Source of the DNA: Planctomycetota bacterium | Lineage (GTDB): Bacteria; Planctomycetota; Phycisphaerae; WQYP01 | Direction: 5' to 3' | DNA: 64,000 bases | Assembly (NCBI GenBank): GCA_021805985.1 | Contig: JAJZDN010000001.1 | Location: 1-64,000 of the forward strand | Made by a program: the position numbers and the translations under genes | Notes under the pieces: model-generated | Database searches by the model: none | What the model was told of the DNA's origin: nothing | Seen by the model: only the letters and a program-made list of their open reading frames with translations | Part shown: piece after piece, positions 1-9,869 of the stretch | Layout: each line of letters opens with the position of its first letter | How positions within the stretch are numbered: position 1 is the stretch's first letter

Positions 1-296
1 TATACAGCTTTGCTCCAGAAAACAATCCACTACCCATCAGCATCAATTTCAATGCCTTCTGGCAGCATGAATTTCTTAATTCCTCAAGAAACATCAACGC
101 CAGCTTCACTCAACTTGGCGGTGGCAACTTTATCTATAACACCGCCGGCCCATCCAGAGATTCAGCCTTACTGGGCTTAGGAGCCAGCGGATACATCAAT
201 AAGCAAATATCCCTATTTGTAAACTATGAAACCCAAGTCGGTGATCACCGCCAATTCGCGCAAACCGTCATGGCGGGCGTCGCGGTAAGCTTTTAA
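1..296 (+). CDS. Autotransporter-type outer-membrane beta-barrel protein, C-terminal end (partial)
   Basis: The reading frame enters from the left edge (first full codon at 3) and stops with TAA at 294-296, giving about 97 residues. They alternate polar and hydrophobic residues, contain a Gly-rich turn and end in a strand finishing VAVSF. A terminal aromatic residue is the usual signal of autotransporter beta-barrels inserted by the BAM complex. The passenger domain lies outside the window, so the substrate or function cannot be read. This fits a didermic cell envelope and agrees with lptF/lptG in this window. An alternative is another porin-like barrel. Confidence 0.6.
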   Translation, partial: YSFAPENNPLPISINFNAFWQHEFLNSSRNINASFTQLGGGNFIYNTAGPSRDSALLGLGASGYINKQISLFVNYETQVGDHRQFAQTVMAGVAVSF

Positions 297-306
297 TCAA
301 AACGCA

Positions 307-404
307 CAACCGGGTTATCACCACGGTGCTCTGACGCGATACGATCCGCGGGAGCACCGGATGATAATCCGGTGGTTGATCCTGTGCCGTGAACCAACCA
401 CCGG
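307..404. repeat. Interspersed palindromic repeat, copy A
   Basis: This ~98-bp segment matches the reverse complement of 47280-47381 at roughly 85% by eye. It carries the inverted repeat ACCGGAT-GATA-ATCCGGT (about 355-372) and a second motif near 313-330 related to it. Both copies lie between genes. It looks like a REP or MITE-like element. No ORF is present in it. Confidence 0.6.
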
Positions 405-524
405 AGTTGCTAGCAGATGGTGCTGGAAGATGGGGTGGCGGCTCCACGCGCGGGGCGGTATCATTTCTGAGATTCTGCCGTTGTGTCAATGAGCATTTTC
501 TGTAAATTTTTACGGAGTTGGAAT

Positions 525-2807
525 ATGCTGGCACCAGTTTCCACGGGGCGTAACCTCAAAAAGGCTGATGTCGGCGGCATTCACCGTCGGGAATTTAACA
601 AGATAATGGCTATTGCATCGGCGGTCATCGCATTCGGCGGGGGGCAACAGCGGTCCTCTGCTGCGACGCAGAAAGATCCGCTCGGTAAAGAAGCGGGCTA
701 TGGGGTTTCTGCAGCCGCCTTCAACCGCGCCCGCCGCCGCTCCGAATCGCTTATTGCAAAAATGACTATTCCGGAACGCATTGCGCAGCTTGGCGTTAAT
801 ACCCCGGCGATAAAACGCCTGGGCGTGAAACCGTATCATTTTTTCCAGCAGGCCCTGCATGGCCTGTGCAAAAAAGGGCCGGTGACGAGTTTCCCCTGTG
901 CGCTGGCGTTGGCTAATACCTGGAACACGGATTTATTTGACCGCATCTACACGGCGGTGTCGGATGAATCGCGGGCATGGTACAAGAAGCACGGCGGTGG
1001 CTTAATCATGCGGTCACCGCCGGTGGTGAATATGGCGCGTGATCCGCGCTGGGGCCGGATGGAAGAAACGCTCGGAGAAGATCCGTATCTCACGGGCACA
1101 CTGGCGGTTCACGCTATTAAGGCCATGCAGGGAAATAATAAAAATTATCTTAAAACTGCCGCCACCGCCAAGCATTTCCTCTGCTACAACACGGAAGATG
1201 ATCGGATGACAGCCGATGCCAGTGTGGACCCTCGCAGCTTCTGGGAATACCACACCCGGGCGTTCCGTGCCTGCGTGGAAGAGGGGCAGGTATTTTCCAT
1301 CATGACCACCTACAACGAGCTTAATGGCCTTCCTACCACGGCCAATCGAGCCACCCTTACGGGCATTCTGCGGGACCGCTGGGGATTCCGTGGCTTTGTA
1401 ACTTCGGATTACCATGCTGTCACCGAAATTGTAAAAGGCCATCACTTTGTTCCGAACTTGACGGAAGCGGTAGCCATCTCTATGGAAGCGGGGTGTGATC
1501 ATGGGGCGGGGCCGGAGTATCAGAAATATCTGCTTAAGGCGCTGCACCTGGAACTGGTGACGGAATCGGATATTAATCGGGCGCTGTCGCGGGTCATGAC
1601 CGTCCGGTTCCTCCTGGGCGAATTTGATTCGCCGAAAGCTGTACCCTACACAAAAATTTCGCCGGACGTGTTAAATTCTCCCGCGCATCAGGCGTTGGCC
1701 GTTGAAGCAGCGCGGCAATCTATTGTATTATTAAAAAACAAGAATCATTTTTTGCCATGGGATATAAAAAAGATCAAAAGCGTGGCGGTGATCGGTCCGA
1801 TGGCGGGGGTGTGCCACCTTGGTGGATACAGCGGGGAGTCGGATGTGCGTATTTCTCCGTTGCAGGGCATTGTCGAAGCGCTGGGCGGCGGTGCCGTCGG
1901 CGGCGGCTCAACGAATTCCAACTGGTTGTCTACGCCGAATGGTCGCATTATTACCCACGCGCCTGGTTGCTCCGTTGAGGGGCGAGTAAATCATGCGGAT
2001 ATCGCCGCTGCAGTTGATGCCGCCAGCCGAGCCGACCATGTCATTCTGGTTTGCGGCTCTGATCAGGCGGTGGACCGTGAAGGGCACGACCGCAAGGATA
2101 TTACCCTCCCCGGTGCTCAGCATGAATTGATCAAGGCGATCTATAAAGCCAATCCCCGCACGGTTCTGGTCCTTTCCACCAATACGTCGCAGGCGGTCGT
2201 TTGGGAGCAGGAAAATCTGCCGGCCATCGTCTGTGCGCAGTTTGCGGGACAGGCACAGGGAACGGCCATTGCGCAGGTGATTTTTGGTCATTACAACCCG
2301 GGTGGGAAATTAGCTTCCACCTGGTATGCGTCCGTTAAACAGTTGCCGCCGTTCCATGACTACAGCATTATTGATGGCCGGACGTATATGTATTTCAAGG
2401 GCAAGCCGCTGTATCCGTTTGGCTTTGGTTTAAGTTACACCACTTTTGGTTACAGTGATTTAAAAATCAAAGGTTCCCCTCTGGTTGCCGGTGCGGCAGT
2501 AACTGTGTCGGCCACCATTACCAATACGGGCGATGTGCTGGGTGATGAAATTGTCCAGTGCTATATTCAGGCACCGCAGTCGCCGGTCGTCCGGCCCATT
2601 AAGCAACTGGTCGGCTTTACTCGCATCAAGTTAAAAACGGGGGAAAGCAAGCGCGTGCAATTTGCTATTAAGCATGAGGACCGCGCCTTGCATTACTGGG
2701 ACGAGAAACAATGGAAATTTGTCGCCCCGCCGGGAACGGTGAAAGTGCTGATCGGCACATCTTCCGCGGATATACGTCTGCGCGGGCAGTTTGATCTCCT
2801 GCCATGA
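525..2807 (+). CDS. Glycoside hydrolase family 3 protein (beta-glucosidase/beta-xylosidase), Tat-exported
   Basis: Retaining GH3 enzyme of 760 residues that should release glucose or xylose from oligosaccharide ends. The N-terminus has a twin-arginine motif (HRREFNK) before a hydrophobic stretch, predicting folded export. The (alpha/beta)8 domain carries DPRWGRMEETLGEDPYL and the nucleophile in TSDYHAV (Asp295). The second alpha/beta domain and a fibronectin-III-like C-terminus (YPFGFGLSYTTF onward) are present, so it is full length. I chose ATG 525 because GGAG sits 7-8 bp upstream; a GTG at 483 and an ATG at 489 are in frame but lack such a site. Substrate is not determinable. It stands apart from the 17-35 kb hydrolase locus. 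Confidence 0.93.
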   Translation: MLAPVSTGRNLKKADVGGIHRREFNKIMAIASAVIAFGGGQQRSSAATQKDPLGKEAGYGVSAAAFNRARRRSESLIAKMTIPERIAQLGVNTPAIKRLGVKPYHFFQQALHGLCKKGPVTSFPCALALANTWNTDLFDRIYTAVSDESRAWYKKHGGGLIMRSPPVVNMARDPRWGRMEETLGEDPYLTGTLAVHAIKAMQGNNKNYLKTAATAKHFLCYNTEDDRMTADASVDPRSFWEYHTRAFRACVEEGQVFSIMTTYNELNGLPTTANRATLTGILRDRWGFRGFVTSDYHAVTEIVKGHHFVPNLTEAVAISMEAGCDHGAGPEYQKYLLKALHLELVTESDINRALSRVMTVRFLLGEFDSPKAVPYTKISPDVLNSPAHQALAVEAARQSIVLLKNKNHFLPWDIKKIKSVAVIGPMAGVCHLGGYSGESDVRISPLQGIVEALGGGAVGGGSTNSNWLSTPNGRIITHAPGCSVEGRVNHADIAAAVDAASRADHVILVCGSDQAVDREGHDRKDITLPGAQHELIKAIYKANPRTVLVLSTNTSQAVVWEQENLPAIVCAQFAGQAQGTAIAQVIFGHYNPGGKLASTWYASVKQLPPFHDYSIIDGRTYMYFKGKPLYPFGFGLSYTTFGYSDLKIKGSPLVAGAAVTVSATITNTGDVLGDEIVQCYIQAPQSPVVRPIKQLVGFTRIKLKTGESKRVQFAIKHEDRALHYWDEKQWKFVAPPGTVKVLIGTSSADIRLRGQFDLLP

Positions 2808-2913
2808 TCACCGCCTCTACGAAGGCTGGCCGTTGGGCCAATGTGCAGCAAAGACTAAAGGCTATAATGCAATTATAAGGACGAACCGGACCGTCCTGAT
2901 TTGGAAGCTCAAC

Positions 2914-4350
2914 ATGGGAATACCAATGCTGCACGCGTTTCATCCTTCCGTTTTTAGCGAAACACTTTCATCCCGGATATCACCCTTGGCGGACGCGATT
3001 GGACAAGTTTCCAATTCCGGCGTTCATGCGGCGGTCTTCGGTCCAATTAACCGGATCGATTTGGGCGAGATACTGGGCATCGTATTGTGCACGCTGATCG
3101 CCAGTGGCCTGGTGGCGTACCTCCTGCGACGGCAACTCCGTAACAGTGGCGGTGCGACAGCCTGGCGCAACCACTTGGTACGCGCAGTGCGCGGGCCTAT
3201 TTTACTTCTTATTGGGATGGCCGGACTTTATGTGGCCGTCGCATCCGTGGCGCTGAAATTATTTCACACTGCTGCACTGGCACCCCTACAAGTGAGTGGT
3301 AATAAGATTTTTTCCGTCGTTGTGTTTATTGCGATTGTCTGGCTTTTTTTCCGCCTTACACATGCGTTGGAAGCGGGGATGACGCCATGGAAAGCAAAGA
3401 ACAGGAATATGTTCACTGAGCTGTTGGTGCCGATGATTGGAAAACCGCTCCGGATTTTGTTGCCGGTCCTTGCCGTCATTCTTGGTATACCGCTTCTGGG
3501 CCTGCCGCCGGAATATGCCGCAATCGCCGCCAAAGTAAGCGGCATCCTCTTGATCGTCGCCATGGGTTTTATTTTTGTGCAAATTGTCATCAGCGGCGAA
3601 CAATTTGTCCTGATGAAATATAACATCCATGCTGCCGACAACCTTCGGGCGCGAAAAATCTACACGCAAGTGCAGATCCTGGGTAAAACACTTTATTTTA
3701 TCATTTCTGTTTTTGTGATCGCCTCTATTCTGATGCTCTTTCGGGAGGTAAGACAATTTGGCACAAGCATCCTGGCATCCGCGGGCGTTATTGGAATTAT
3801 CGTTGGATTTGCAGCGCAAAAAACGATTGCCAATCTTTTTGCCGGGTTCCAACTCGCCTTGGCGCAACCCATTCGTCTGGATGATGTGGTCATTGTCGAC
3901 GGAGAATGGGGAAATATCGAAGAAATCACGCTCACGTACGTGGTGGTAAAAATCTGGGACCAGCGACGATTAATCGTGCCGTTGAGTTATTTCATTGACA
4001 AGCCGTTTCAAAACTGGACGCATTCGACGTCCCAACTTATGGGAGCGGTCCTGGTGTGGGTGGATTATTCTCTGCCACTGGACGCGGCCCGCGCCGCCCT
4101 GAAGGAAATCATTGAAAACCATCCGCTTTGGGATAAGCGCTTTTGGAATCTGCAGGTGACCAAGGCCGCGGAACAAGCCATGCAGATTCGCGTGCTGGCT
4201 ACCTCCGCTGATTCTTCACAGTTATGGACTTTACGTTGTGATATCCGTGAGAAATTTATCGTCTTTATTCAGAAAAATTATCCGCAATGCATGCCGCGAT
4301 TCCGGGCCGAAATCAGCGACACGGAAACCACCGTGCCGTTGCCAACATGA
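2914..4350 (+). CDS. Mechanosensitive ion channel, MscS family
   Basis: Membrane channel that opens on hypo-osmotic shock to release solutes. There are several N-terminal hydrophobic helices, then the pore-lining segment rich in Ala/Gly (ILASAGVIGIIVGFAAQ) followed by the beta domain motif IRLDDVVIVDGEWGNIEEI and the typical strand VVVKIWDQRRLIVPLSYF. About 478 residues, longer than the 286-residue E. coli MscS, with extra N-terminal helices. ATG 2914 is preferred (GGAAG 7 bp upstream). The open frame reaches 2791, but that part overlaps the GH3 stop and looks non-coding. A TATAAT lies at about 2862. Lying just before trehalose synthesis genes, it fits an osmotic-stress cluster. Confidence 0.9.
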   Translation: MGIPMLHAFHPSVFSETLSSRISPLADAIGQVSNSGVHAAVFGPINRIDLGEILGIVLCTLIASGLVAYLLRRQLRNSGGATAWRNHLVRAVRGPILLLIGMAGLYVAVASVALKLFHTAALAPLQVSGNKIFSVVVFIAIVWLFFRLTHALEAGMTPWKAKNRNMFTELLVPMIGKPLRILLPVLAVILGIPLLGLPPEYAAIAAKVSGILLIVAMGFIFVQIVISGEQFVLMKYNIHAADNLRARKIYTQVQILGKTLYFIISVFVIASILMLFREVRQFGTSILASAGVIGIIVGFAAQKTIANLFAGFQLALAQPIRLDDVVIVDGEWGNIEEITLTYVVVKIWDQRRLIVPLSYFIDKPFQNWTHSTSQLMGAVLVWVDYSLPLDAARAALKEIIENHPLWDKRFWNLQVTKAAEQAMQIRVLATSADSSQLWTLRCDIREKFIVFIQKNYPQCMPRFRAEISDTETTVPLPT

Positions 4351-4491
4351 CCGGGAGGTGCAAGCTCTTCAGACGAAAAACAGAGGTTTGACAGATTGTC
4401 AGGTCGACGGCTGGGGCACCTCCGGGAGCGTCTGCTGGACCCTTGCGGGACTGTTGCTGGACATTTCATTATTTGCCACTAGGATGTAAAT

Positions 4492-5946
4492 ATGCGGATC
4501 GTTTTTGTGTCAAATCGCCTGCCAGTCGTAATCGAACCCAACGAAGGCCGTTGGTCGATACGCGGCGCTTCCGGAGGATTGGTGACAGCTTTGGATCCGC
4601 TGCTGCGAGGATCAGATGGTATTTGGCTCGGCTGGCCCGGCGCCGTTGGTCTGGAGCCGGAAAAGTTAGAAAGCTTGCTGGCTGACTTCAGTCGGAGTCA
4701 AGGGTATCGAATCGCCGCGGTGCCACTGAAGGAAAAAGAGTACACCCAATTCTACGAAGGATTTTGCAATCAGATTATCTGGCCGTTGTTTCATGATTTG
4801 CAGTCTCTATGCAACTTTGAGCCTGAGTTCTGGCACTACGCGCAGCAAGTACAGCAAAAGTTTGCTCGGGCCGTGGAAAGCCATGGAAAACCCGATGATT
4901 TGATCTGGGTGCATGATTATCAGCTCATGGGATTAGGACAGGTTCTGGCGGACCATGGCCTGCAAAACAAGCTGGCCTTTTTCCTGCATATTCCCTTTCC
5001 CGCGCCCGACATTTTTCGCAAACTGCCTTGGCGGCGGCAGGTTCTTAAGGCTCTGTTGCGTTACGATGTAATCGGCCTGCAAACAACGCCCGATCTGGAC
5101 AATTTTTTACAGTGTGTGCAGCGGTTGCTGCCCGACGTGGAACGACAGGACACATCGCGGCAGGTACGCCTCACGCTAAAGGGGCATAGTTCCGTGATCG
5201 GCGTGTTTCCCATCGGAATTGACTATAAGGAATTTGCCGACGGTGCGGCCCAGCCCACGGTGGCCCAGAAGGTGGAGGAATTGCGGAAGAACTTCGCGGG
5301 GCGGCAGATCATCCTGAGTGTCGATCGGCTGGACTACACAAAGGGAGTGTTATATCGTCTCCGGGCCATCGCATTAGCATTAGAGCGGTATCCTGATTTA
5401 CGCAGGCAAGTAACTTTTTTCCAGGTGATTGTGCCAAGCCGCGAAAATGTTCCGCAATATCAGACGTTAAAAAGCGAAATTGAGCAGAGCGTTGCCCATA
5501 TCAATGGTAAATTCACCGAGCCGGGCTGGATTCCAATTCACCACGTATTTCGGAATGTCGAACGTGAAGAACTTCTCGCTTGGTATCGTGCAGCGGATGT
5601 GGCCATTATCACCTCCTTGAAAGACGGAATGAATCTGGTCGCCAAGGAATACTGCGCGTGTCAGATTAACGGCAATGGCGTACTGGTGCTTAGTGAGTTC
5701 GCTGGGGCCGCGGAACAACTGGGCCGTTGGGCCGTGTTGATCAACCCGTATGATACCGACGAAGTGGCGCAGGCCATCAAGCAGGCCGTGATGACGACTC
5801 CGGCCCAAAGGCGTCCCGCAATGGAAAAACTACGAATGAATGTCCGCGCCGAGAATGTGTACTGGTGGCTCTCGGAGTGTTTGGCGGCGTGCGGAATATC
5901 TCAGGGCCAGCCGGCTAGCTCATTGGCAGCCGCTGGTGTTGTATAA
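4492..5946 (+). CDS. otsA: Alpha,alpha-trehalose-phosphate synthase, GT20
   Basis: Makes trehalose-6-phosphate from UDP-glucose and glucose-6-phosphate in the cytoplasm. Its 484 residues cover a complete GT20 fold: N-terminal loop FVSNRLPVVIEPNEGRW, HIPFP at about 165, GLQTTPDLDNF, VDRLDYTKGV and the C-terminal donor-site segment LKDGMNLVAKEY followed by LSEFAGAA. Start ATG 4492 has an AGGA about 8 bp upstream. The downstream phosphatase starts 3 bp after the stop, so the two are almost certainly co-transcribed. An inverted repeat GGAGGTGC/GCACCTCC flanks the intergenic stretch 4353-4422; its role is unknown. Confidence 0.96.
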   Translation: MRIVFVSNRLPVVIEPNEGRWSIRGASGGLVTALDPLLRGSDGIWLGWPGAVGLEPEKLESLLADFSRSQGYRIAAVPLKEKEYTQFYEGFCNQIIWPLFHDLQSLCNFEPEFWHYAQQVQQKFARAVESHGKPDDLIWVHDYQLMGLGQVLADHGLQNKLAFFLHIPFPAPDIFRKLPWRRQVLKALLRYDVIGLQTTPDLDNFLQCVQRLLPDVERQDTSRQVRLTLKGHSSVIGVFPIGIDYKEFADGAAQPTVAQKVEELRKNFAGRQIILSVDRLDYTKGVLYRLRAIALALERYPDLRRQVTFFQVIVPSRENVPQYQTLKSEIEQSVAHINGKFTEPGWIPIHHVFRNVEREELLAWYRAADVAIITSLKDGMNLVAKEYCACQINGNGVLVLSEFAGAAEQLGRWAVLINPYDTDEVAQAIKQAVMTTPAQRRPAMEKLRMNVRAENVYWWLSECLAACGISQGQPASSLAAAGVV

Positions 5947-5948
5947 CT

Positions 5949-8522
5949 ATGAACCTTCCAATTCGGGGGAAAAATAGACATATGGAGGACTTACACAGCC
6001 AGATCGACCTGATATCTCAGGCGGCGGTGCTACTGGTCGCGACGGATTACGACGGAACCTTGGCTCCTTTAGTCAATGATCCCCAAGCCGCCAGGCCGCA
6101 TCCGCAGTCCATTATTGCCCTGACGGCATTAGGGGAACTGCCGCAAACGCATGTAGCGGTCATTTCCGGTCGGGCACTGGGGGACCTGGCAAAACATCTT
6201 CCGGATCTGCATCGCGCCCACCTGGTCGGGAGCCACGGCAGTGAATTTGAAGCCGGCGCTGCCACGCCCTTGACGCCGGAAAGCCTGGAATTATTGAAAC
6301 ACGTGGAGGCCGAATCACAGCGCGTTGCTGACCAGACACCCGGGGCGATGATCGAACGAAAACCGGGCGGTGTGGCCTTTCATTATCGAAATGTGGAAGA
6401 GGGACAGGGGGAGAAGGCGGTGGCGAATCTGCTGAAATCGCTGGGCGGTGAGGCGCATATTTTTGTGCGACACGGCAAAAAGGTCCTGGAACTCATGGTC
6501 GTAAAAACAAATAAGGGACAGGCACTTGAGGCGCTACGGCAACGCGTGGGAGCAACCGCTGTGCTGTTCATCGGCGACGATCTGACGGATGAAGATGCTT
6601 TTGCGGTGTTGGCTGGCCCGGATATCGGCGTCAAGGTTGGCCCGGGTCCCACCGCGGCCAAATATCGCCTGGCTGCGACGTCGGATATAGCCCGTATGCT
6701 GGCGCAAATCGCAGAAAAGCGCGCCGCCTGGCTGGCCGGTTCCAAAGCGGTTCCCATTGAGCAACATTCTCTGCTCTCCGACAAACGTACCGGCGCTTTA
6801 GTTACCCCGCACGGCAAAATCACGTGGTTATGTCTGCCGCGCATTGATTCGCCGTCGCTATTTGCGGAAATTCTGGGCGGCCCGTCGGCGGGATACTTTG
6901 AAATAGTCCCCCTGACCAGCCATGCGCCTGCGGCACAAAGCTACATATCTTCAAGCTTCATATTGCGTACACAATGGGATTCCCTGTCTGTCATCGATTA
7001 TCTGGATTGTTCCCAAGGGCGTCCCTTTCAACGCGCGGGACGTACGGATCTGGTGCGGGTGGTGGAGGGCCATGGGCGGGTCCGAATTACCTTTGCTCCG
7101 CGTATCGACTTTGGAGGCGTGGAAACACGCCTTCGCATTTCTGAAAACGGCATAACAATTGCTGGCAGTGTTGATCCGTGCACGCTGGTGTCGCCGGGAA
7201 TTCGATGGACCTTGACGAAAGAAGGCCATCACGATTCCGCGACTGCGGAGCTGGATGTGGATGGCGGACCAGTGGTTTTGGAATTGCGCTATGGTACGGG
7301 AAGCCTGGCCCCTGCGGCTATGCCTGAACCCCAGCGGCGGGAGCAAACCGAGCGATTTTGGACCAGTTGGGCGGCCACGCTCAAATTGCCGGCGGTACAT
7401 CGGGAGTTGGCCCTGCGCAGTGCCCTGGTCTTGCGCGCTTTAAGTTATGGCCCCACCGGGGCCATTGCGGCGGCGGCAACCACCAGTTTGCCGGAATACC
7501 CGGGTGGTGTCAGAAACTGGGATTATCGCTTCTGCTGGCCGCGCGACGCTGCCATGGCCGGCGCGGCACTGGTACGACTGGGGGCACCCGGGCCCGCCAT
7601 GAAATTTCTGGACTGGGTTCTGGGGATCTGGGAAAACAGTGAGCCCGGTTCTCTTATTCGTCCGGTGTACACCGTGACCGGCGGACACTTGGCATCCGAA
7701 GGCGTTATTGCGGAATTGGCGGGCTATATGGGGAGCCGCCCGGTACGTGTCGGAAATGCCGCATCCCAGCAGGTACAACTCGATGTGCTGGGACCGATCG
7801 CAGAGCTGATCGCGCTATTGGCAAAACAGGGTGCGGCCCTGACGGCAGAGCACTGGCGGCTCGTGGAGACCATGATCTCGGCCGTCACGCAACGATGGCG
7901 CGAGGCGGACCATGGTATTTGGGAAATCCGCGGCCCACGCAGGCACCATGTTCATTCTAAAACCATGTGCTGGCAGACCGTCCATTGCGGCCTGCAAATC
8001 GCGGAATTTCTCGGTTATCAGCGGCCCGACTGGGAGGCCTTGGAAAAAGTCATTGCCAGTGATGTTCTCGCGCATGGCTGGAATGAAAAACAGCAGGCAT
8101 TTTGCGCCAGCTATGGCAGTTCAGAAATTGATGCCGCCTCATTATGGATTGGGCTTAGCGGATTGCTGGCACCCAATGACTCCCGGTTTGTCACGACGGT
8201 TCAGGCCGTTGAACGCGAACTGCGCCAGAACCAGACCGTCTACCGCTATCGCTATGAAGATGGCCTGCCCGGAGCCGAAGGAGGCTTCAATATTTGTACC
8301 GCGTGGCTTATTGAGTCTTATGCCCTGCTGGGACGATGGAAAGATGCTCATGATTTGTTAAGCGACTATGCGAAATTGGCCGGACCAACCGGACTCATGG
8401 CGGAGGAGTATGATCCCAAAAGTAAATTGGCTTTGGGAAATTTTCCCCAAGCCTATTCCCATATTGGTCTGATCAATGCCGCGCTACACCTCGCCGGCGC
8501 ACCGGAGCGGAACATTGGATAA
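5949..8522 (+). CDS. otsB: Trehalose-6-phosphatase fused to GH15 glucoamylase/trehalase-like domain
   Basis: Residues 25-255 are a HAD-type trehalose-phosphatase: nucleophile motif ATDYDGTLAP (Asp33, Asp35), VISGR, and GDDLTDEDAF (about 209-218). From about residue 272 a complete GH15 domain follows: TPHGKITWLCLPRIDSP, WDYRFCWPRDA (524-534), catalytic acid candidate Glu659 (HGIWEIRG) and base candidate Glu777 (PGAEGGFN). The frame is uninterrupted, so this is a true fusion, not two genes. Bacterial GH15 proteins of this layout include trehalases and glucoamylase-like enzymes, so the polypeptide may both finish trehalose synthesis and hydrolyse an alpha-glucoside (inference). Alternative start ATG 5982. 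Follows otsA by 2 bp. Confidence 0.93.
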   Translation: MNLPIRGKNRHMEDLHSQIDLISQAAVLLVATDYDGTLAPLVNDPQAARPHPQSIIALTALGELPQTHVAVISGRALGDLAKHLPDLHRAHLVGSHGSEFEAGAATPLTPESLELLKHVEAESQRVADQTPGAMIERKPGGVAFHYRNVEEGQGEKAVANLLKSLGGEAHIFVRHGKKVLELMVVKTNKGQALEALRQRVGATAVLFIGDDLTDEDAFAVLAGPDIGVKVGPGPTAAKYRLAATSDIARMLAQIAEKRAAWLAGSKAVPIEQHSLLSDKRTGALVTPHGKITWLCLPRIDSPSLFAEILGGPSAGYFEIVPLTSHAPAAQSYISSSFILRTQWDSLSVIDYLDCSQGRPFQRAGRTDLVRVVEGHGRVRITFAPRIDFGGVETRLRISENGITIAGSVDPCTLVSPGIRWTLTKEGHHDSATAELDVDGGPVVLELRYGTGSLAPAAMPEPQRREQTERFWTSWAATLKLPAVHRELALRSALVLRALSYGPTGAIAAAATTSLPEYPGGVRNWDYRFCWPRDAAMAGAALVRLGAPGPAMKFLDWVLGIWENSEPGSLIRPVYTVTGGHLASEGVIAELAGYMGSRPVRVGNAASQQVQLDVLGPIAELIALLAKQGAALTAEHWRLVETMISAVTQRWREADHGIWEIRGPRRHHVHSKTMCWQTVHCGLQIAEFLGYQRPDWEALEKVIASDVLAHGWNEKQQAFCASYGSSEIDAASLWIGLSGLLAPNDSRFVTTVQAVERELRQNQTVYRYRYEDGLPGAEGGFNICTAWLIESYALLGRWKDAHDLLSDYAKLAGPTGLMAEEYDPKSKLALGNFPQAYSHIGLINAALHLAGAPERNIG

Positions 8523-8602
8523 CTATTCTGTATCGGTAACAGATGCGCACTTGCCCTTGGCGGTGGTTTGCGTATCGTTGCGGGGAATTAAAGGAGTGCT
8601 TT

Positions 8603-9724
8603 GTGGCTGATCCGCAGACAACGTTGTTAAAAACCTGCTTTTATGATTTTCATATTCGCCAGGGTGCCAAAATGGTGGACTTTGGCGGATGGTCCATGCC
8701 ATTGTCCTATCGTGGCATTATCGCGGAGCATGAGCAAACGCGAAAAGCCGGCTCGGTCTTTGACGTATCGCACATGGGACGCCTGCATTTTACCGGCCCG
8801 GATGCTCTGCGCTTTTTGCAGCATATCTGCACGCGGGATTTATCCAAAGCGGTGGTGGGGCAGTCATTGTACAGCCTGATCTGCAAAACCGATGGCGGCG
8901 TGCTGGATGATGTGATTGTTTCCAGGTTTGATAAACACTGGTTGATGGTGTGCAACGCGGCCAATCGGCTTAAGCTTTTGGAATGGTTCAAAGCCAACAG
9001 CGCCGGCTTTAATTACCAGATTAAAGATGAAACCCTGCAAACTGCCATGATCGCCATTCAAGGCCCCAATGTGATAGCCTTACTGGATAATTTGCTGCCC
9101 GAGCCGGTGTCAACATTAAAGCGCTATCACTTCATGACACAAAATTATCTGATCGCAAAATTTACCGTCTTTCGCAGCGGGTACACCGGTGAAGACGGCG
9201 TGGAAATTATTTGCGGAACCACGATTGCGCAAATGGCCCTGAATATGCTTTTCAAGCAAGGGCGGGATATCAGCAGCGCTCCGTTGCAACCTGCGGGCTT
9301 AGCAGCGCGTGATACGCTGCGAATGGAGGCAGCCATGCCGCTGTATGGTCATGAACTGCAAGAGAATATCGATCCCATTTCCGCCGGGCTGCAATGGGCC
9401 GTGGCTGAGGACAAGCCGTTTATCGGCTCGGTGGCGCTGGCGGAAATCAGGCATCGCGGGCCGGAGCGGGTTCTAGTGGGTTTGGCCGTCGACGGCCCGC
9501 GCATCGCCCGGCAGGGGATGACCATTTGGGCCGGTGACAAGGAAGTTGGTACCGTCACCAGCGGCACCAGCAGCCCGACGCTGGGAAAAGTTATTGCTAT
9601 GGCGTATGTGCAATCCGTGTGTGCCGTCCCGGGCACCGCTTTAGAAATTGATCTTCGTGGAAATCGCGTCAACGCTACGGTGGTCAAATTGCCATTTTAT
9701 AAGCTGGCAAAAGCTGACAGTTGA
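8603..9724 (+). CDS. gcvT: Aminomethyltransferase (glycine cleavage system T protein)
   Basis: T protein of the glycine cleavage system; moves the aminomethyl group from lipoyl-H protein to tetrahydrofolate, releasing ammonia. Recognisable segments: GAKMVDFGGWSMPLSYRGI, FDVSHMGRLHFTGPDAL, SGYTGEDGVEI, LAARDTLRMEAAMPLYGHEL and the C-terminal barrel with SGTSSPTLGKVIAMAYV. GTG 8603 is chosen because AAGGAG lies 6-7 bp before it; the frame continues up to 8543 but that part is not conserved in look. That gives 373 residues, normal for the family. gcvH follows after 145 bp. No gcvP gene is in the window. Confidence 0.95.
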   Translation: MADPQTTLLKTCFYDFHIRQGAKMVDFGGWSMPLSYRGIIAEHEQTRKAGSVFDVSHMGRLHFTGPDALRFLQHICTRDLSKAVVGQSLYSLICKTDGGVLDDVIVSRFDKHWLMVCNAANRLKLLEWFKANSAGFNYQIKDETLQTAMIAIQGPNVIALLDNLLPEPVSTLKRYHFMTQNYLIAKFTVFRSGYTGEDGVEIICGTTIAQMALNMLFKQGRDISSAPLQPAGLAARDTLRMEAAMPLYGHELQENIDPISAGLQWAVAEDKPFIGSVALAEIRHRGPERVLVGLAVDGPRIARQGMTIWAGDKEVGTVTSGTSSPTLGKVIAMAYVQSVCAVPGTALEIDLRGNRVNATVVKLPFYKLAKADS

Positions 9725-9869
9725 ACCGCCCTTCATCGAAAGCGCTTGTTGCGATTGTTTGTTTATTGTTTGATGCTGATTGTTTGCTGATTCAGTGCCG
9801 CGGGTATTTCGGGTACACTAGCGCCCCGACAACGCCGGGATGCGGCGGTTGATTATTTCAGGAGTTACT

